Positions 10,509 through 18,852 of a stretch of 64,000 bases of DNA are shown in pieces. Position 1 is the first letter of the stretch; the number at the start of each line of letters is the position of its first letter. The stretch covers positions 3,254,001 through 3,318,000 of the forward strand of contig NZ_JAMCOS010000001.1 of the NCBI RefSeq assembly GCF_028069655.1, written 5' to 3'. This DNA is from Acidovorax sp. NCPPB 4044. GTDB taxonomy: Bacteria > Pseudomonadota > Gammaproteobacteria > Burkholderiales > Burkholderiaceae_C. The notes under the pieces were generated by a model. That model was not told the origin of the DNA, ran no database searches, and saw only the letters and a program-made list of their open reading frames with translations. A program made the position numbers and the translations under genes.

Positions 10509-11098
10509 CCGGAATCGCACGCCGGTGTCGCGCTGGCGGCTTCACGCTCATCGAGCTGATGGTCACGCTCGGCATTGCGGCGATATTGCTGACCCTCGCG
10601 GCCCCCAATCTCTCGCAGTTCCAGAGAAACTCACAGTTGACCTCTGCCACCAACTCGCTGGTCGGCGCGCTCAATGCGGCCCGTGCCGAAGCGATGAAAC
10701 GGGGCAAGAACACGTTCGTCGTTCCCACAGGCAATGGCAATGGCAATCAGTGGGCTTCGGGCTGGGTTGTCTTCGTGGACATCGACCGATCGCAGACGTA
10801 TGGGGCAGGCAATGATTTCACCGTGTTGGAGCAAACCGCGCTGCCGGGCTTCATCACGGTCGCTGGAACTGGCACTGCCAATGAGTCTCCCGCCTATGTC
10901 ATGTTCGACAGTTCGGGGTACCCTCGCCAGAAAGACGGAAGCTTCTCGAATCTGACCATCAATCTCTCCCGCTCCGATCTCTCGGGTGCCAACCAGATTG
11001 CAGAAACCCGAAGAATCAAGATTGTCGCTACCGGAAGAGTCACCACCTGCAGGCCCACCAGCAGCTCTGATACCACCTGCCCAGCCTCGGACAGCTGA
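10505..11098 (+). CDS. FimT/FimU/GspH-type minor pilin
   Basis: 197-residue pseudopilin. Leader CRAGG, then [22 protein letters not shown], followed by the GspH/FimT signature ([26 protein letters not shown], then a W-x-x-GWVVFVD strand). Such proteins link the major pilin to the minor-pilin tip, and some bind DNA during transformation. In many genomes this gene opens the cluster; here it is last, after pilE. The ATG overlaps the pilE stop at 10505-10508. The end, [18 protein letters not shown], has two Cys that could pair. Confidence 0.85.
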   Translation: MTGIARRCRAGGFTLIELMVTLGIAAILLTLAAPNLSQFQRNSQLTSATNSLVGALNAARAEAMKRGKNTFVVPTGNGNGNQWASGWVVFVDIDRSQTYGAGNDFTVLEQTALPGFITVAGTGTANESPAYVMFDSSGYPRQKDGSFSNLTINLSRSDLSGANQIAETRRIKIVATGRVTTCRPTSSSDTTCPASDS

Positions 11099-11125
11099 TC
11101 GATACCTCCTGCGGCCAGGATCGGT

Positions 11126-11157
11126 GGGAATGCCGCTGTGGTGGGAGCGGCATTCCC
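11126..11157. terminator. Stem-loop between convergent genes
   Basis: Perfect 12-bp inverted repeat GGGAATGCCGCT/AGCGGCATTCCC around an 8-nt loop, between the end of the pilin operon and the convergent DUF4142 gene. There is no T-run on either side, so a terminating role is inferred from position and stability only. Confidence 0.55.
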
Positions 11158-11166
11158 GGCGCACAC

Positions 11167-11775
11167 TCACGGCTTGCGCGACTTCTCTGTTTTCTCTGCC
11201 GTCACCCCCACGTCGGGCGCCAATTGCTGCGCCATCTCGAGGTGGTGCTTCAGTGAGGGCAGCGTCTTTTCTGCAAATGCCTTGACCTCCGGATCACGGG
11301 CGTTGCGCGCGCCCTTCTCGAAAAGCGCGATGGTGTCCTTGTGTGCCTGCAGGCCCATGGTTTCCGCATAGCGCTTGTCGAAGTCGGCGCCATCGGCTGC
11401 GTTCAGCAACTTGAGCTTGGCCTCTTGCACCATCGACGGACCGTCCGGAACACGTACATTCTTCGAGGCGGCCAGCGCTTCCAGTTCCTGATTCACTTTG
11501 GTGTGGTCATCCACCATCTGTTGTGCAAATGCACGCAGCTTGGGGTTTTGTACCTTTTGCAGCGCTAGTTGGCTGCTCTTGACTTCGGCATGGCCGTTGT
11601 GGGCCGCATCCTTCAAGAAAGAGGTTTCGGCTTTTGACAGCCGCGATGCAGCTGTCTGGCTGGCCGCATTCTCCGCCGGCCTGGCCGCGCCGGCTCCCGT
11701 CTGCGCGGACGCCGCGGCGATATGGAGCGCACAGCCCACTGCGATAGCAGACAGCAGCAAATGACGATGGTTCAT
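11167..11775 (-). CDS. DUF4142 periplasmic protein
   Basis: 202 residues with a Sec signal peptide (hydrophobic core LLLSAIAVGCALHIAA, cleavage near ASA-Q). The mature part is the DUF4142 four-helix, ferritin-like fold: SKAETSFLKDAAHNGHAEV, ALQKVQNPKLRAFAQQMVDDH and a LKHHLEMA helix near the end. The His/Asp/Glu pattern is reminiscent of metal-binding ferritin-like bundles, but no metal or activity is established for the family. Monocistronic, convergent with the pilin operon. The C-terminal tail is Lys/Glu rich. Confidence 0.8.
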   Translation of the reverse strand: MNHRHLLLSAIAVGCALHIAAASAQTGAGAARPAENAASQTAASRLSKAETSFLKDAAHNGHAEVKSSQLALQKVQNPKLRAFAQQMVDDHTKVNQELEALAASKNVRVPDGPSMVQEAKLKLLNAADGADFDKRYAETMGLQAHKDTIALFEKGARNARDPEVKAFAEKTLPSLKHHLEMAQQLAPDVGVTAEKTEKSRKP

Positions 11776-12017
11776 GACTTTCCTCCGATGGTGGTGAAAA
11801 AAACCGTACGGCTCTCAAAGTGGCGCCGCCGCGGGACTCCATCGTTCAGGGGCAAAGCGCATTCCTGTCGCCTCCCACCCTGCTGTCTCTCGACAAACGT
11901 GGCCCGCCCAACCGTTGATTTGAATTTTTTGCCGCTGCGCAATGAACGTCGGCACGCAGCAAAGCAGGGCATCGCGGCCTGGCTGCATGGCCCGCGTTCG
12001 CCTTCGGAGCAATGGCT

Positions 12018-12884
12018 TCAGGTCTGGGGTCCCGCAGCCACCCAGGAAAGGCATCCCAGGCCCATGCGGGAGTTGCTCACCAGCATGGCCCCCTGTGCAT
12101 ACAGCTGGCCGGCCCTTCCAGCAGCGTCCATGCGAACAGCCCAAAGGGCCCCGGACCGATCCGCCCAGACCACCCGGGCATCCACGGCCGCGAGCCGGTC
12201 CATGGCCGATGCAGCGGAGATTCCGGGCCTGAACAGCACCATCACTTCGCCGTTCTCACGGCCTGCCGGCTGCAGCGACATCAAAGCCGCGCCAGCTATC
12301 GCCAAGGTAACGGCCGCCACGCGCCCATGTCCGGCGCCGCGATTGCCACCTGCACCAGAACCCGGACCTTTTTCTGAACAGTCTTCTTCTGCGGGCCAGC
12401 AGCGGCGGTGCCAGCCGATCCACATCGGCAACACACCAAACAGCACCAGCCACGTTGCATCCCACGCCAGAGGCGTCGTGGATGCATCGCGAATGCGGTG
12501 CAGCCCCAAAAGCCAGTGGGAGAAAACAGCGTCCATCAGATGCCAGGACCCAAAACCCAAGAGAAAGAAACTCCAGAGACAACGTCCCCCATCTGGCAGG
12601 GCGAAGGACCGGCGCGACTTGCAGAGCTTCCAGAGCCCTGCCGCTGCGATGGCGTACATCAACGCGTGGAACACGCCGTCCGCCAGGATCTGCATCCGTA
12701 TGTCCTGCAGTACCGGAGATCGCAGGCCGCTCAGGAGGTGGTGCCACTGCAGAACCTGGTGAAGCAGGATGCCGTCGAAGAATCCACCAGCACCGAACCC
12801 GAGGAATCCTCCGGCCCAGGCCAGTGCCTTCGCCGCGTCGTTGCCCGGCCGTATGGGCCTGCCCATGGTGGAGGAGTGCGCCAC
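12018..12884 (-). CDS. DUF2243 membrane protein with a C-terminal extension
   Basis: 288 residues. The N-terminal 165 residues are DUF2243: four predicted membrane helices with family motifs GFFDGILLHQVLQWHH, ADGVFHALMYA and GSWHLMDAVFSHWLLGLHRI, whose repeated His suggest a metal or haem site (inference). After about residue 195 comes a fifth hydrophobic helix (VAAVTLAIAGAALMS) and a soluble tail of about 75 residues that is not part of DUF2243 and contains EVMVLFRPGISAASAM. That tail may face the periplasm. The start codon lies 3 nt from the stop of the next gene upstream. Confidence 0.75.
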   Translation of the reverse strand: MAHSSTMGRPIRPGNDAAKALAWAGGFLGFGAGGFFDGILLHQVLQWHHLLSGLRSPVLQDIRMQILADGVFHALMYAIAAAGLWKLCKSRRSFALPDGGRCLWSFFLLGFGSWHLMDAVFSHWLLGLHRIRDASTTPLAWDATWLVLFGVLPMWIGWHRRCWPAEEDCSEKGPGSGAGGNRGAGHGRVAAVTLAIAGAALMSLQPAGRENGEVMVLFRPGISAASAMDRLAAVDARVVWADRSGALWAVRMDAAGRAGQLYAQGAMLVSNSRMGLGCLSWVAAGPQT

Positions 12885-12887
12885 GGT

Positions 12888-13256
12888 CTACCGCTTGCGG
12901 TCGTCCGTTTCGCCGATCAGTGCCGCGCCCTGGCGGGAGGAGGGTTTGGCGCCGACGGGCTGGTCCCCGCCGTAGTCGAGCCCCAGGGCCCGCGCGGAAC
13001 CCGAGGCATCCACCGACGCCAGAGGCCCCGTCTGGAGATGGTCCGAATGCTGGTCGCCCGGCCGGCGGCGTTCCCGATTGCCGTAGCTGCTTTCGTCCCC
13101 GCTCGCACCGAACCGCCGCCCGCCTTCGCCGGTAGCGAGGTTTTCAGCGCCCGCCGGAGTGGCCGTGTCCCTCGGATCGTTGCGCATGCCGTATTGGTCG
13201 AAATGGCCGGTGTCGCGCTGGCGATCCTGCTCAGGGGAAACCTTGTCCGATTTCAT
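12888..13256 (-). CDS. Hydrophilic hypothetical protein
   Basis: 122 residues, very rich in Gly, Asp, Arg, Gln and Ser with no hydrophobic core, so probably largely disordered. I recognise no domain. The start at 13256 is supported by AGGAG 6 nt upstream. It lies between DUF3606 and DUF2243 genes on the same strand with short gaps, suggesting a small operon of stress-type proteins, a weak inference from position. Confidence 0.55.
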   Translation of the reverse strand: MKSDKVSPEQDRQRDTGHFDQYGMRNDPRDTATPAGAENLATGEGGRRFGASGDESSYGNRERRRPGDQHSDHLQTGPLASVDASGSARALGLDYGGDQPVGAKPSSRQGAALIGETDDRKR

Positions 13257-13280
13257 AAATTCTCCTGCATGTTCAGCACA

Positions 13281-13475
13281 TCAACGCGAATGCTGGCGCC
13301 GATGCTCAAGGTAGTTGCGCACCGCCTCAGCCGAGTTGCCGACCGCCTCGACGGCCCTGCGCAATTCGAATTCATCGCAGTTCAGAACCGAGGCCCAATC
13401 CCGCACTTCGTAGTCTTCCGAAAGATTGATGAGGCGCCGATCGGCCCCGCCTGCCTGTGTCTTGTCGTCTGCCAT
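13281..13475 (-). CDS. DUF3606 small protein
   Basis: 64 residues beginning MADDKTQAGG; RRLINLSEDYEVRDWASVLNC matches DUF3606, followed by FELRRAVEAVGNSAEAVRNYL. Short soluble helical protein of unknown role, often found beside stress genes in Proteobacteria. The start at 13475 has AGGAGG with a 5-nt spacer; a longer in-frame start at 13550 lacks this and adds unconserved residues. Confidence 0.75.
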   Translation of the reverse strand: MADDKTQAGGADRRLINLSEDYEVRDWASVLNCDEFELRRAVEAVGNSAEAVRNYLEHRRQHSR

Positions 13476-13662
13476 ACCACCAGCCTCCTGCGCCCTGTGA
13501 AAACGATGTCCCATGCTAGGAAATCGCCTTCGGGAAGCGGCGTAGGACAAGTGCTGCCGCTGCGGGGCGATGTGTCAACGGACCTTTACGGACAAGGCTG
13601 CATGCTTTCATGGCTTCGAGTCAGCCAAGCCCCGTGTTGCGGGACTGCCAGGCCGTCACCTG

Positions 13663-14364
13663 TCAAGCAGTCTGGGCTTTGAATGCAGCGGCGGACGTTC
13701 CCGGGCGGGTATCGCATTGGAATACCTGGGCCAACTGCTGCATCGCATTGCGTTTGCGCGCAGGGCTTTCTGCAGCGGTGCAATCTGAAGGGACCCAGAC
13801 GTCGTAGCCGAGCATCCTGGCATCGGTAGCGCTCAGCATCACGCACATGTCGGCGGCCAGCCCCGCGATGATGATGCGCCGCGTGCCCATTTGCCGAAGC
13901 AGGTGCAGCAGTGGCGTGGACTGGAAGGCCGAATGGCACGGCTTCAGCAATGTCAGATCGCTTTGCTGGGGCGCCATCAGCCGGGCGAGTTCTCCACGCC
14001 GTCCCGGCAATTGCGCACATGCGCTCAGGATGTCGCGGAATTCGCTGTGCCACGTACCGTAGTTATCGTTGGCATAAACCGTGGGGATCCGGTGGGGCTG
14101 CAACTTTTTCCGTAACCGCAAAGTTGCACTTGCGGTGCGCAGTGCGCCGGGCAACAGGTCCTCGGCCGTCGGAAAATTCAACGGATTGATGACGTCCACA
14201 AGGAGAAGCACATCCCTGCTGCGGGGAAGCCGGGTGCGTTGGAGGGTGGCAGCGGAAGACACAGCGTTGCGGAGGCCATTGCTTGGGGCTTTCGAGCATT
14301 TCTTCCGGCCAGTCCCCGCCTCGTAGGAAAGCGCCGGGAGCCACCGGCTACCTGTTTCCTGCAC
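13663..14364 (-). CDS. Isochorismatase-family cysteine hydrolase
   Basis: Up to 233 residues. The isochorismatase fold begins near residue 50 (DVLLLVDVINPLNF). The likely triad is Asp57 (in VDVIN), Lys141 (in LLKPCHSAF) and Cys174 (in AADMCV). Family members hydrolyse amides or vinyl ethers such as nicotinamide, N-carbamoyl compounds or isochorismate; nothing here fixes the substrate. The first 45 residues are Arg/Ser-rich and unconserved, so the true start may be an internal GTG or TTG. Confidence 0.75.
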   Translation of the reverse strand: MQETGSRWLPALSYEAGTGRKKCSKAPSNGLRNAVSSAATLQRTRLPRSRDVLLLVDVINPLNFPTAEDLLPGALRTASATLRLRKKLQPHRIPTVYANDNYGTWHSEFRDILSACAQLPGRRGELARLMAPQQSDLTLLKPCHSAFQSTPLLHLLRQMGTRRIIIAGLAADMCVMLSATDARMLGYDVWVPSDCTAAESPARKRNAMQQLAQVFQCDTRPGTSAAAFKAQTA

Positions 14365-14404
14365 ACCTCACAGCCCAAGGCAGCCGACGGCCTCATCCTG
14401 CTCT

Positions 14405-14884
14405 TCATTTTTCAGCATCGGCGCCCCGTGCCTGCTGGATCACGATGCTTCCGTCGGCCTCGAGAAATGCCAGGCGGATGGAAGATTCCTCGCAATCGGC
14501 TTCACGCAGGGCTTTCTCCCAGTCGTTGCGCGAGATACGGTGGCGGCGCAATACGTTGTGGAACACGCGCCCGTCGCGCCCGACCAACACGGCCTCTCCT
14601 TCCAGCACGGCTTCCACCGTGCGGCTGCGGGCGCTCAGGAAACCAGCAACCACGTTCAGTGCGATCAACACTGCGCAGACCAGCAAGCCGCCGGGCAAGG
14701 ACTGGTCTCCGCCGGTCATCGAATTGCTGGCAGCCTCGCTCAGCAACATGATCACGAGCAGGTCGAAGGGCGTGAACTGCCCCAGGGTCCGCTTGCCGGA
14801 AATGCGGAGCATCGCCAGCAATGCCACGTAGACCAGCACGCCTCTCAGCACCAGTTCGATCCAGTCGACTTCAAGGTTCCACAC
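14405..14884 (-). CDS. YetF/DUF421-family membrane protein
   Basis: 159 residues: two to three N-terminal membrane helices (VLRGVLVYVALLAML, LLVIMLLSEAAS, LLVCAVLIALNVVAGFL) with RISGKRTLGQFTPFDLLV, the DUF421 signature, then a soluble domain (EGEAVLVGRDG, ISRNDWEKALREA). Function is unknown; the family includes Bacillus YetF/YrbG/YkjA. I chose the GTG at 14884 because GAGGAGG lies 5-6 nt upstream; an ATG at 14959 lacks a ribosome site and adds a charged leader before the first helix. Confidence 0.82.
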   Translation of the reverse strand: MWNLEVDWIELVLRGVLVYVALLAMLRISGKRTLGQFTPFDLLVIMLLSEAASNSMTGGDQSLPGGLLVCAVLIALNVVAGFLSARSRTVEAVLEGEAVLVGRDGRVFHNVLRRHRISRNDWEKALREADCEESSIRLAFLEADGSIVIQQARGADAEK

Positions 14885-15195
14885 CGTCGCCTCCTCTGCG
14901 AAATGGACTGCATTGGTCCAGGCAGTCTTCGCTCGCCATGCCCGGCCGTGACTGGGCACTGTGTAGCCGTACCACCAGTCATGTGGGACAACCGTGCCCC
15001 CAGCGGCGCGATGGCGTGCCGAGCGCTATTGTCTGGGGCGGGGCCACGGGTGCTCCCCTGCGCTGCATGCCTGAGGCGGCGTAGGACAACGCCAGAGAGA
15101 GACAGCTGGGCGCTCGGCAGTACGGCGCGTGCGCCTACAGCGCAACCATGGAGCGCGGAAATCAGATCTCTGCCGTTTCTCCTTATAGTCGGCCA
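14885..15195. other. Divergent intergenic region without a recognised gene
   Basis: About 310 bases between the divergent YetF-like and LOV-kinase genes. I see no convincing short ORF, RNA gene or repeat. A TTATAG at 15183-15188 resembles a -10 element but is only 8 nt before the kinase ATG. The region does not contain the spaced ATCC...CGTA motif found at other promoters in this block. Confidence 0.4.
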
Positions 15196-16830
15196 ATGAG
15201 CAGCGAAAAGCCCCCCGTTACCGCCCCGAAGCGCACCTATGTGGCAGAAGGCGCTCCGCATGAAGTCGCCGATCACAAGGATGACATCTTCTTCGCCGCC
15301 ATCGAAACGACCCGCATGCCGATGCTGGTCACCGACCCCCGCCAGCCGGACAACCCGATCGTTTTCTGCAATCGCGCCTTCATCACGATGACGGGGTACC
15401 AGCCGCAAGAAATCCTGGGGCACAACTGCCGTTTCCTCCAGGGCCCGGCCACCGACCGCAACACCGTTGCCGCCTTGCGCGAAGCGATCGATCAGCGCAA
15501 GGAAATCTCACTCGAGCTGCTCAACTACCGCAAGGACGGTTCGTCCTTCTGGAATGCGCTCTTCATTTCCCCGGTGTACAACGCACGTGGCGAACTGGTG
15601 TATTTCTTTGCCTCGCAGCTCGATGTGAGCCGCCGCCGGGACGCCGAAGAGGCGTTGTCCCAGGCGCAGAAAATGGAGGCATTGGGGCAGCTCACGGGCG
15701 GCATCTCGCATGACTTCAACAACCTGCTGCAGGTGATGTCGGGCCATCTCGACGTGATGCGGGTGAAGAATCGCAGCCAGCGCCTCAGCCAGCAGGACAT
15801 CGACCGATCCATCGACAGCATCCGCAACGCGGTCAGCAAGGCGTCGACGCTGACGCAGCAGTTGCTGGCCTTTTCCCGCAAGCAGAAGCTGCAGGGGCGG
15901 GTGGTCAGCCTCAACGCCTTGGCCACCGGCATGGCCTCGCTCGCAGAACGCACGCTGGGCGAGGCGATCCAGATCGACTACGTGCTCGGCGACGACGTCC
16001 CCAATTGCGAACTCGACACCACGCAACTGGAGGTGGCGGTGCTCAACCTTCTGTTGAATTCCCGCGACGCCATGCCTGACGGGGGCCGCATCCGGGTGGA
16101 AACCCGCGGCATCGAATTGCATGCGCAGGACGGCGACGCGTTCTCCGGCTTGCCGCCCGGCCCGTATGCGACCATCTCGGTCACCGACACCGGGGCCGGC
16201 ATTCCCGCCGACATGGTGTCGCGTGTGATGGACCCCTTCTTCACCACCAAGGACGAGGGCAAGGGCACCGGGCTGGGCCTCTCGATGGTGTACGGATTCG
16301 CCAAGCAATCCGGCGGCGCGGTCACGATCTATTCCGAAGTGGGTGTGGGGACCACGGTGCGCATGTACTTCCCCGCAGTGCATGCCCGTGCGAACCCCGA
16401 ATTGATGGAATCGCTGGCGCCCAATGTGCGCGGCGGGACCGAAACCGTACTGGTGGTGGATGACCGGGTCGAGGTGGCCGATCTCGCGAAGGCCATGCTG
16501 GACGGGCTGGGCTACACGGTGCATGTTGCCCACAGTGCGCATGCGGCGCTCAAATTGGTACGCTCCCTCGACACCAGCGCCCTGCCGCATCTGCTGTTCA
16601 CCGACGTCGTGATGCCGGGCGGTCTCAATGGCTATGAACTGGCCCGCGAGATGCGCAAGACGGTGGCCGGCATCCACGTGCTGCTCACCACGGGCTTCGA
16701 TCGCGATATGGGCAGCCTCGCCAATGTCGCCCCGACCGAATTCGAGATCCTGAAAAAGCCCTACCGCTTCGCCGATCTTGCAAGGCGTGTGCGCATGGTG
16801 CTCGACGGGGCCACGGGCACCAGGACCTGA
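15196..16830 (+). CDS. LOV-domain hybrid sensor histidine kinase (blue-light receptor)
   Basis: 544 residues: LOV/PAS domain (about 30-145), HisKA and HATPase_c, then a C-terminal receiver. The LOV core has GHNCRFLQG with the photoactive Cys at residue 78, plus NYRKDGSSFWN and NPIVFCNRAF, matching the flavin-binding consensus; such domains form a Cys-FMN adduct under blue light. The phosphoacceptor is His172 (GGISHDFNNLL), with ATP lid motifs LLNSRDAM, DTGAGIP and GTGLGLSMVYGF. The receiver has DD (VVDDR), the acceptor Asp470 (FTDVVMPGG) and Lys in KKPYRF. No output domain, so it must pass phosphate to another protein. The ATG at 15196 begins 12 nt after a weak -10-like element; an earlier in-frame ATG at 15148 is less likely. 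It precedes the sigma/ChrR block. Confidence 0.92.
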   Translation: MSSEKPPVTAPKRTYVAEGAPHEVADHKDDIFFAAIETTRMPMLVTDPRQPDNPIVFCNRAFITMTGYQPQEILGHNCRFLQGPATDRNTVAALREAIDQRKEISLELLNYRKDGSSFWNALFISPVYNARGELVYFFASQLDVSRRRDAEEALSQAQKMEALGQLTGGISHDFNNLLQVMSGHLDVMRVKNRSQRLSQQDIDRSIDSIRNAVSKASTLTQQLLAFSRKQKLQGRVVSLNALATGMASLAERTLGEAIQIDYVLGDDVPNCELDTTQLEVAVLNLLLNSRDAMPDGGRIRVETRGIELHAQDGDAFSGLPPGPYATISVTDTGAGIPADMVSRVMDPFFTTKDEGKGTGLGLSMVYGFAKQSGGAVTIYSEVGVGTTVRMYFPAVHARANPELMESLAPNVRGGTETVLVVDDRVEVADLAKAMLDGLGYTVHVAHSAHAALKLVRSLDTSALPHLLFTDVVMPGGLNGYELAREMRKTVAGIHVLLTTGFDRDMGSLANVAPTEFEILKKPYRFADLARRVRMVLDGATGTRT

Positions 16831-16876
16831 GCGGCTGCGGGGGCGGCAGTTCGACGAACCAGCCGCCGCCGTCCTG

Positions 16877-16904
16877 CAATCCAAATGCGGCCCCGCCGCG
16901 TACA
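16877..16904 (+). promoter_or_regulatory. Candidate ECF-sigma promoter of the lipid-methyltransferase operon
   Basis: CAATCC (16877-16882), 16-nt spacer, CGTACA (16899-16904). The same ATC(C/T)-N16-CGTA arrangement occurs on both strands of the sigma-factor/oxidoreductase gap (21,393-21,464). A start site near 16,911 would place the ATG at 16,954 in a leader of about 43 nt and exclude the longer start at 16,885. Confidence 0.5.
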
Positions 16905-16953
16905 GGTGCACGAAGACGTGCCTTCCGGCATGTTGCTACCGGGAGCTTCGCGC

Positions 16954-18021
16954 ATGCTGCAAAACAACGCCACCGCCATTCGCTGGGTCGAAAGAGGCCT
17001 GCTTCCCGATCCTTTCGTCCGGCACGGCATCCGCCGGCTGCTGAAGGACCGCCTCACCGAACTGCGCAGTGGCGACAGCGCGGCGGCTGCAGAACAGACG
17101 CAGGCATTTCTGGAACGGATCCGTTCAGCGCCCCTGGCACTGGTGCCCGAGAAGGCCAACGAACAGCACTATGAGGTCCCGGCCGAATTCTTCGGCAAGG
17201 TGCTCGGGCCGCACCGCAAGTACAGCAGTGGCCTCTGGTCGGCGGAAACGCAGACGCTGGCCCAGGCCGAAGAAGCGGCTCTGGAAGAAACCTGCACACA
17301 CGCGGGCCTGCGGGACGGCCAGCACATCCTGGAACTGGGGTGCGGCTGGGGGTCGCTGACGCTGTGGATGGCCGATCGCTACCCCTTGAGCCGCATCACC
17401 GCCCTCTCCAACTCCCACTCGCAGCGCGAATACATCGAGGCCCAGGCAATACAGCGGGGCTTGCGCAATGTGCAGGTGCTGACCTGCGACTTCAACGTGT
17501 TCGACACCGCACAACGCTTCGACCGCATCGTGTCCGTGGAAATGTTCGAGCATCTGCGCAACTGGCCTCGGGCCTTTGCCCAGGTAGCACGCTGGCTGGA
17601 GGACGACGGCCGCTTCTTCATGCATGTGTTCGCGCACCGCGAAGCGCCCTACCCTTTCGTCGCGCGGGATGCGAGCGACTGGATGAGCCAGCATTTCTTC
17701 TCGGGCGGCATGATGCCCAGCGACGATCTGGCCCTGCACTGCCAGGACGATCTTCGCCTGATGCGGCGCTGGCGCTGGGAGGGAACCCACTATGCGCGCA
17801 CCGCCCGGGCCTGGCTCGACAACATGGACATGCATGCAACCGCGCTGCAGCCGCTGTTCGCACGCGTCTACGGCCCGTCTGCCGGCACATGGTGGACGCG
17901 CTGGCGCCTTTTCTTCCTGGCCGTCGAGGAGCTTTTCGCCTACGGTGCCGGGCAGCAGTGGTGGGTCAGCCACTACCTTTTCGAGAAGCGCAGCGCTGCA
18001 TCCCGCAGCCGCGCTGCGTGA
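16954..18021 (+). CDS. Cyclopropane-fatty-acid-synthase-like SAM methyltransferase
   Basis: 355 residues. The SAM-binding motif LELGCGWGSLTLWMA lies in the middle, followed by SNSHSQREYIEAQ, VEMFEHLRNW and FFSGGMMPSDD, the pattern of the CFA synthase family. It lacks the N-terminal lipid-binding domain of true CFA synthases and starts with an unrelated helical segment (WVERGLLPDPFVRHGIRRLL), so the substrate may differ from phospholipid alkenes. It leads a run with DUF1295, DUF6134-type and DUF2177 genes. The ATG at 16,954 fits the candidate promoter; 16,930 and 16,885 are alternatives. Confidence 0.82.
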   Translation: MLQNNATAIRWVERGLLPDPFVRHGIRRLLKDRLTELRSGDSAAAAEQTQAFLERIRSAPLALVPEKANEQHYEVPAEFFGKVLGPHRKYSSGLWSAETQTLAQAEEAALEETCTHAGLRDGQHILELGCGWGSLTLWMADRYPLSRITALSNSHSQREYIEAQAIQRGLRNVQVLTCDFNVFDTAQRFDRIVSVEMFEHLRNWPRAFAQVARWLEDDGRFFMHVFAHREAPYPFVARDASDWMSQHFFSGGMMPSDDLALHCQDDLRLMRRWRWEGTHYARTARAWLDNMDMHATALQPLFARVYGPSAGTWWTRWRLFFLAVEELFAYGAGQQWWVSHYLFEKRSAASRSRAA

Positions 18022-18030
18022 GGAAACGAG

Positions 18031-18852
18031 ATGCTTTCCATCCCCATCACCGCTGCCTGGCAGGCCGCCCTGGGAGGGCTCGCATGGGCACTGGGCATCG
18101 CGGTGGCCACCTGGGCGGTCAGCTGGGTGCGCCGCGATGCGAGCCTGGTGGACCGCCTTTGGGCCATCATGGTGTCCGGCGCAGGCGTGGTCTACGCGGC
18201 CCTGCTTCCGGGCGCTGCGGCGCGGGAGCCCTCTCTCGTGCTCCTTGGCATTGCTCTCGCCTGGGCCATCAGGCTCAGCACCTTCATCACGGTGCGCAAC
18301 TGGGGCCATGGTGAGGACCATCGGTACCGGGCGATCCGAGAACGCAACCAACCCCACTTCGAGCGAAAAAGCCTGTACCTGGTCTTTGGACTGCAAGCCG
18401 TTCTGGCATGGGTGGTGTCCGCACCGCTCTTCGCCGCCTTTGCATCGCCGGACCCGCGCGGATGGCTGGCGGCGTTGCCGGGCCTGCTGCTGGCAGCGGG
18501 CGGACTGGTCTTCGAAGCGGTGGCCGACGCACAGATGTCGCGTTTCAAGAACCAGCCCGATCACCGGGGCCGGGTCATGGACCGAGGGCTATGGCGGTAT
18601 ACCCGGCACCCCAATTATTTTGGCGAGGCGTGCGTGTGGTGGGGACTGTGGCTCGGGGCGATGGGCACGGCGGGCAGCGCAGCCGCCTGGAGCGTGGTGT
18701 CACCCCTGCTCATGACGTTTTTGCTGCTGCGGGTTTCGGGCGTGGCACTGCTCGAAAAGTCGATGCCTGAACGCCGGCCGGCCTACCGGGAATACCAGCA
18801 GCGCACCAGCGCCTTCATCCCCTGGCCACCACGCACGGAGAAGCGGCCATGA
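18031..18852 (+). CDS. DUF1295 membrane protein (steroid 5-alpha-reductase-like)
   Basis: 273 residues with about six to seven membrane helices. SLVDRLWAI near the start and LWRYTRHPNYFGEACVWWGLW near the end are the DUF1295 signature, related to the NADPH-binding part of steroid reductases and isoprenylcysteine methyltransferases. The activity in bacteria is unknown; lipid modification is inferred from its neighbours. It begins 9 nt after the methyltransferase and its stop overlaps the next start (ATGA at 18849-18852). Confidence 0.85.
   Translation: MLSIPITAAWQAALGGLAWALGIAVATWAVSWVRRDASLVDRLWAIMVSGAGVVYAALLPGAAAREPSLVLLGIALAWAIRLSTFITVRNWGHGEDHRYRAIRERNQPHFERKSLYLVFGLQAVLAWVVSAPLFAAFASPDPRGWLAALPGLLLAAGGLVFEAVADAQMSRFKNQPDHRGRVMDRGLWRYTRHPNYFGEACVWWGLWLGAMGTAGSAAAWSVVSPLLMTFLLLRVSGVALLEKSMPERRPAYREYQQRTSAFIPWPPRTEKRP

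Noticed and set aside
16885..16953. Longer start for the CFA-like methyltransferase at 16,885
   Set aside because: It would place the start codon inside the candidate promoter and adds unconserved residues.
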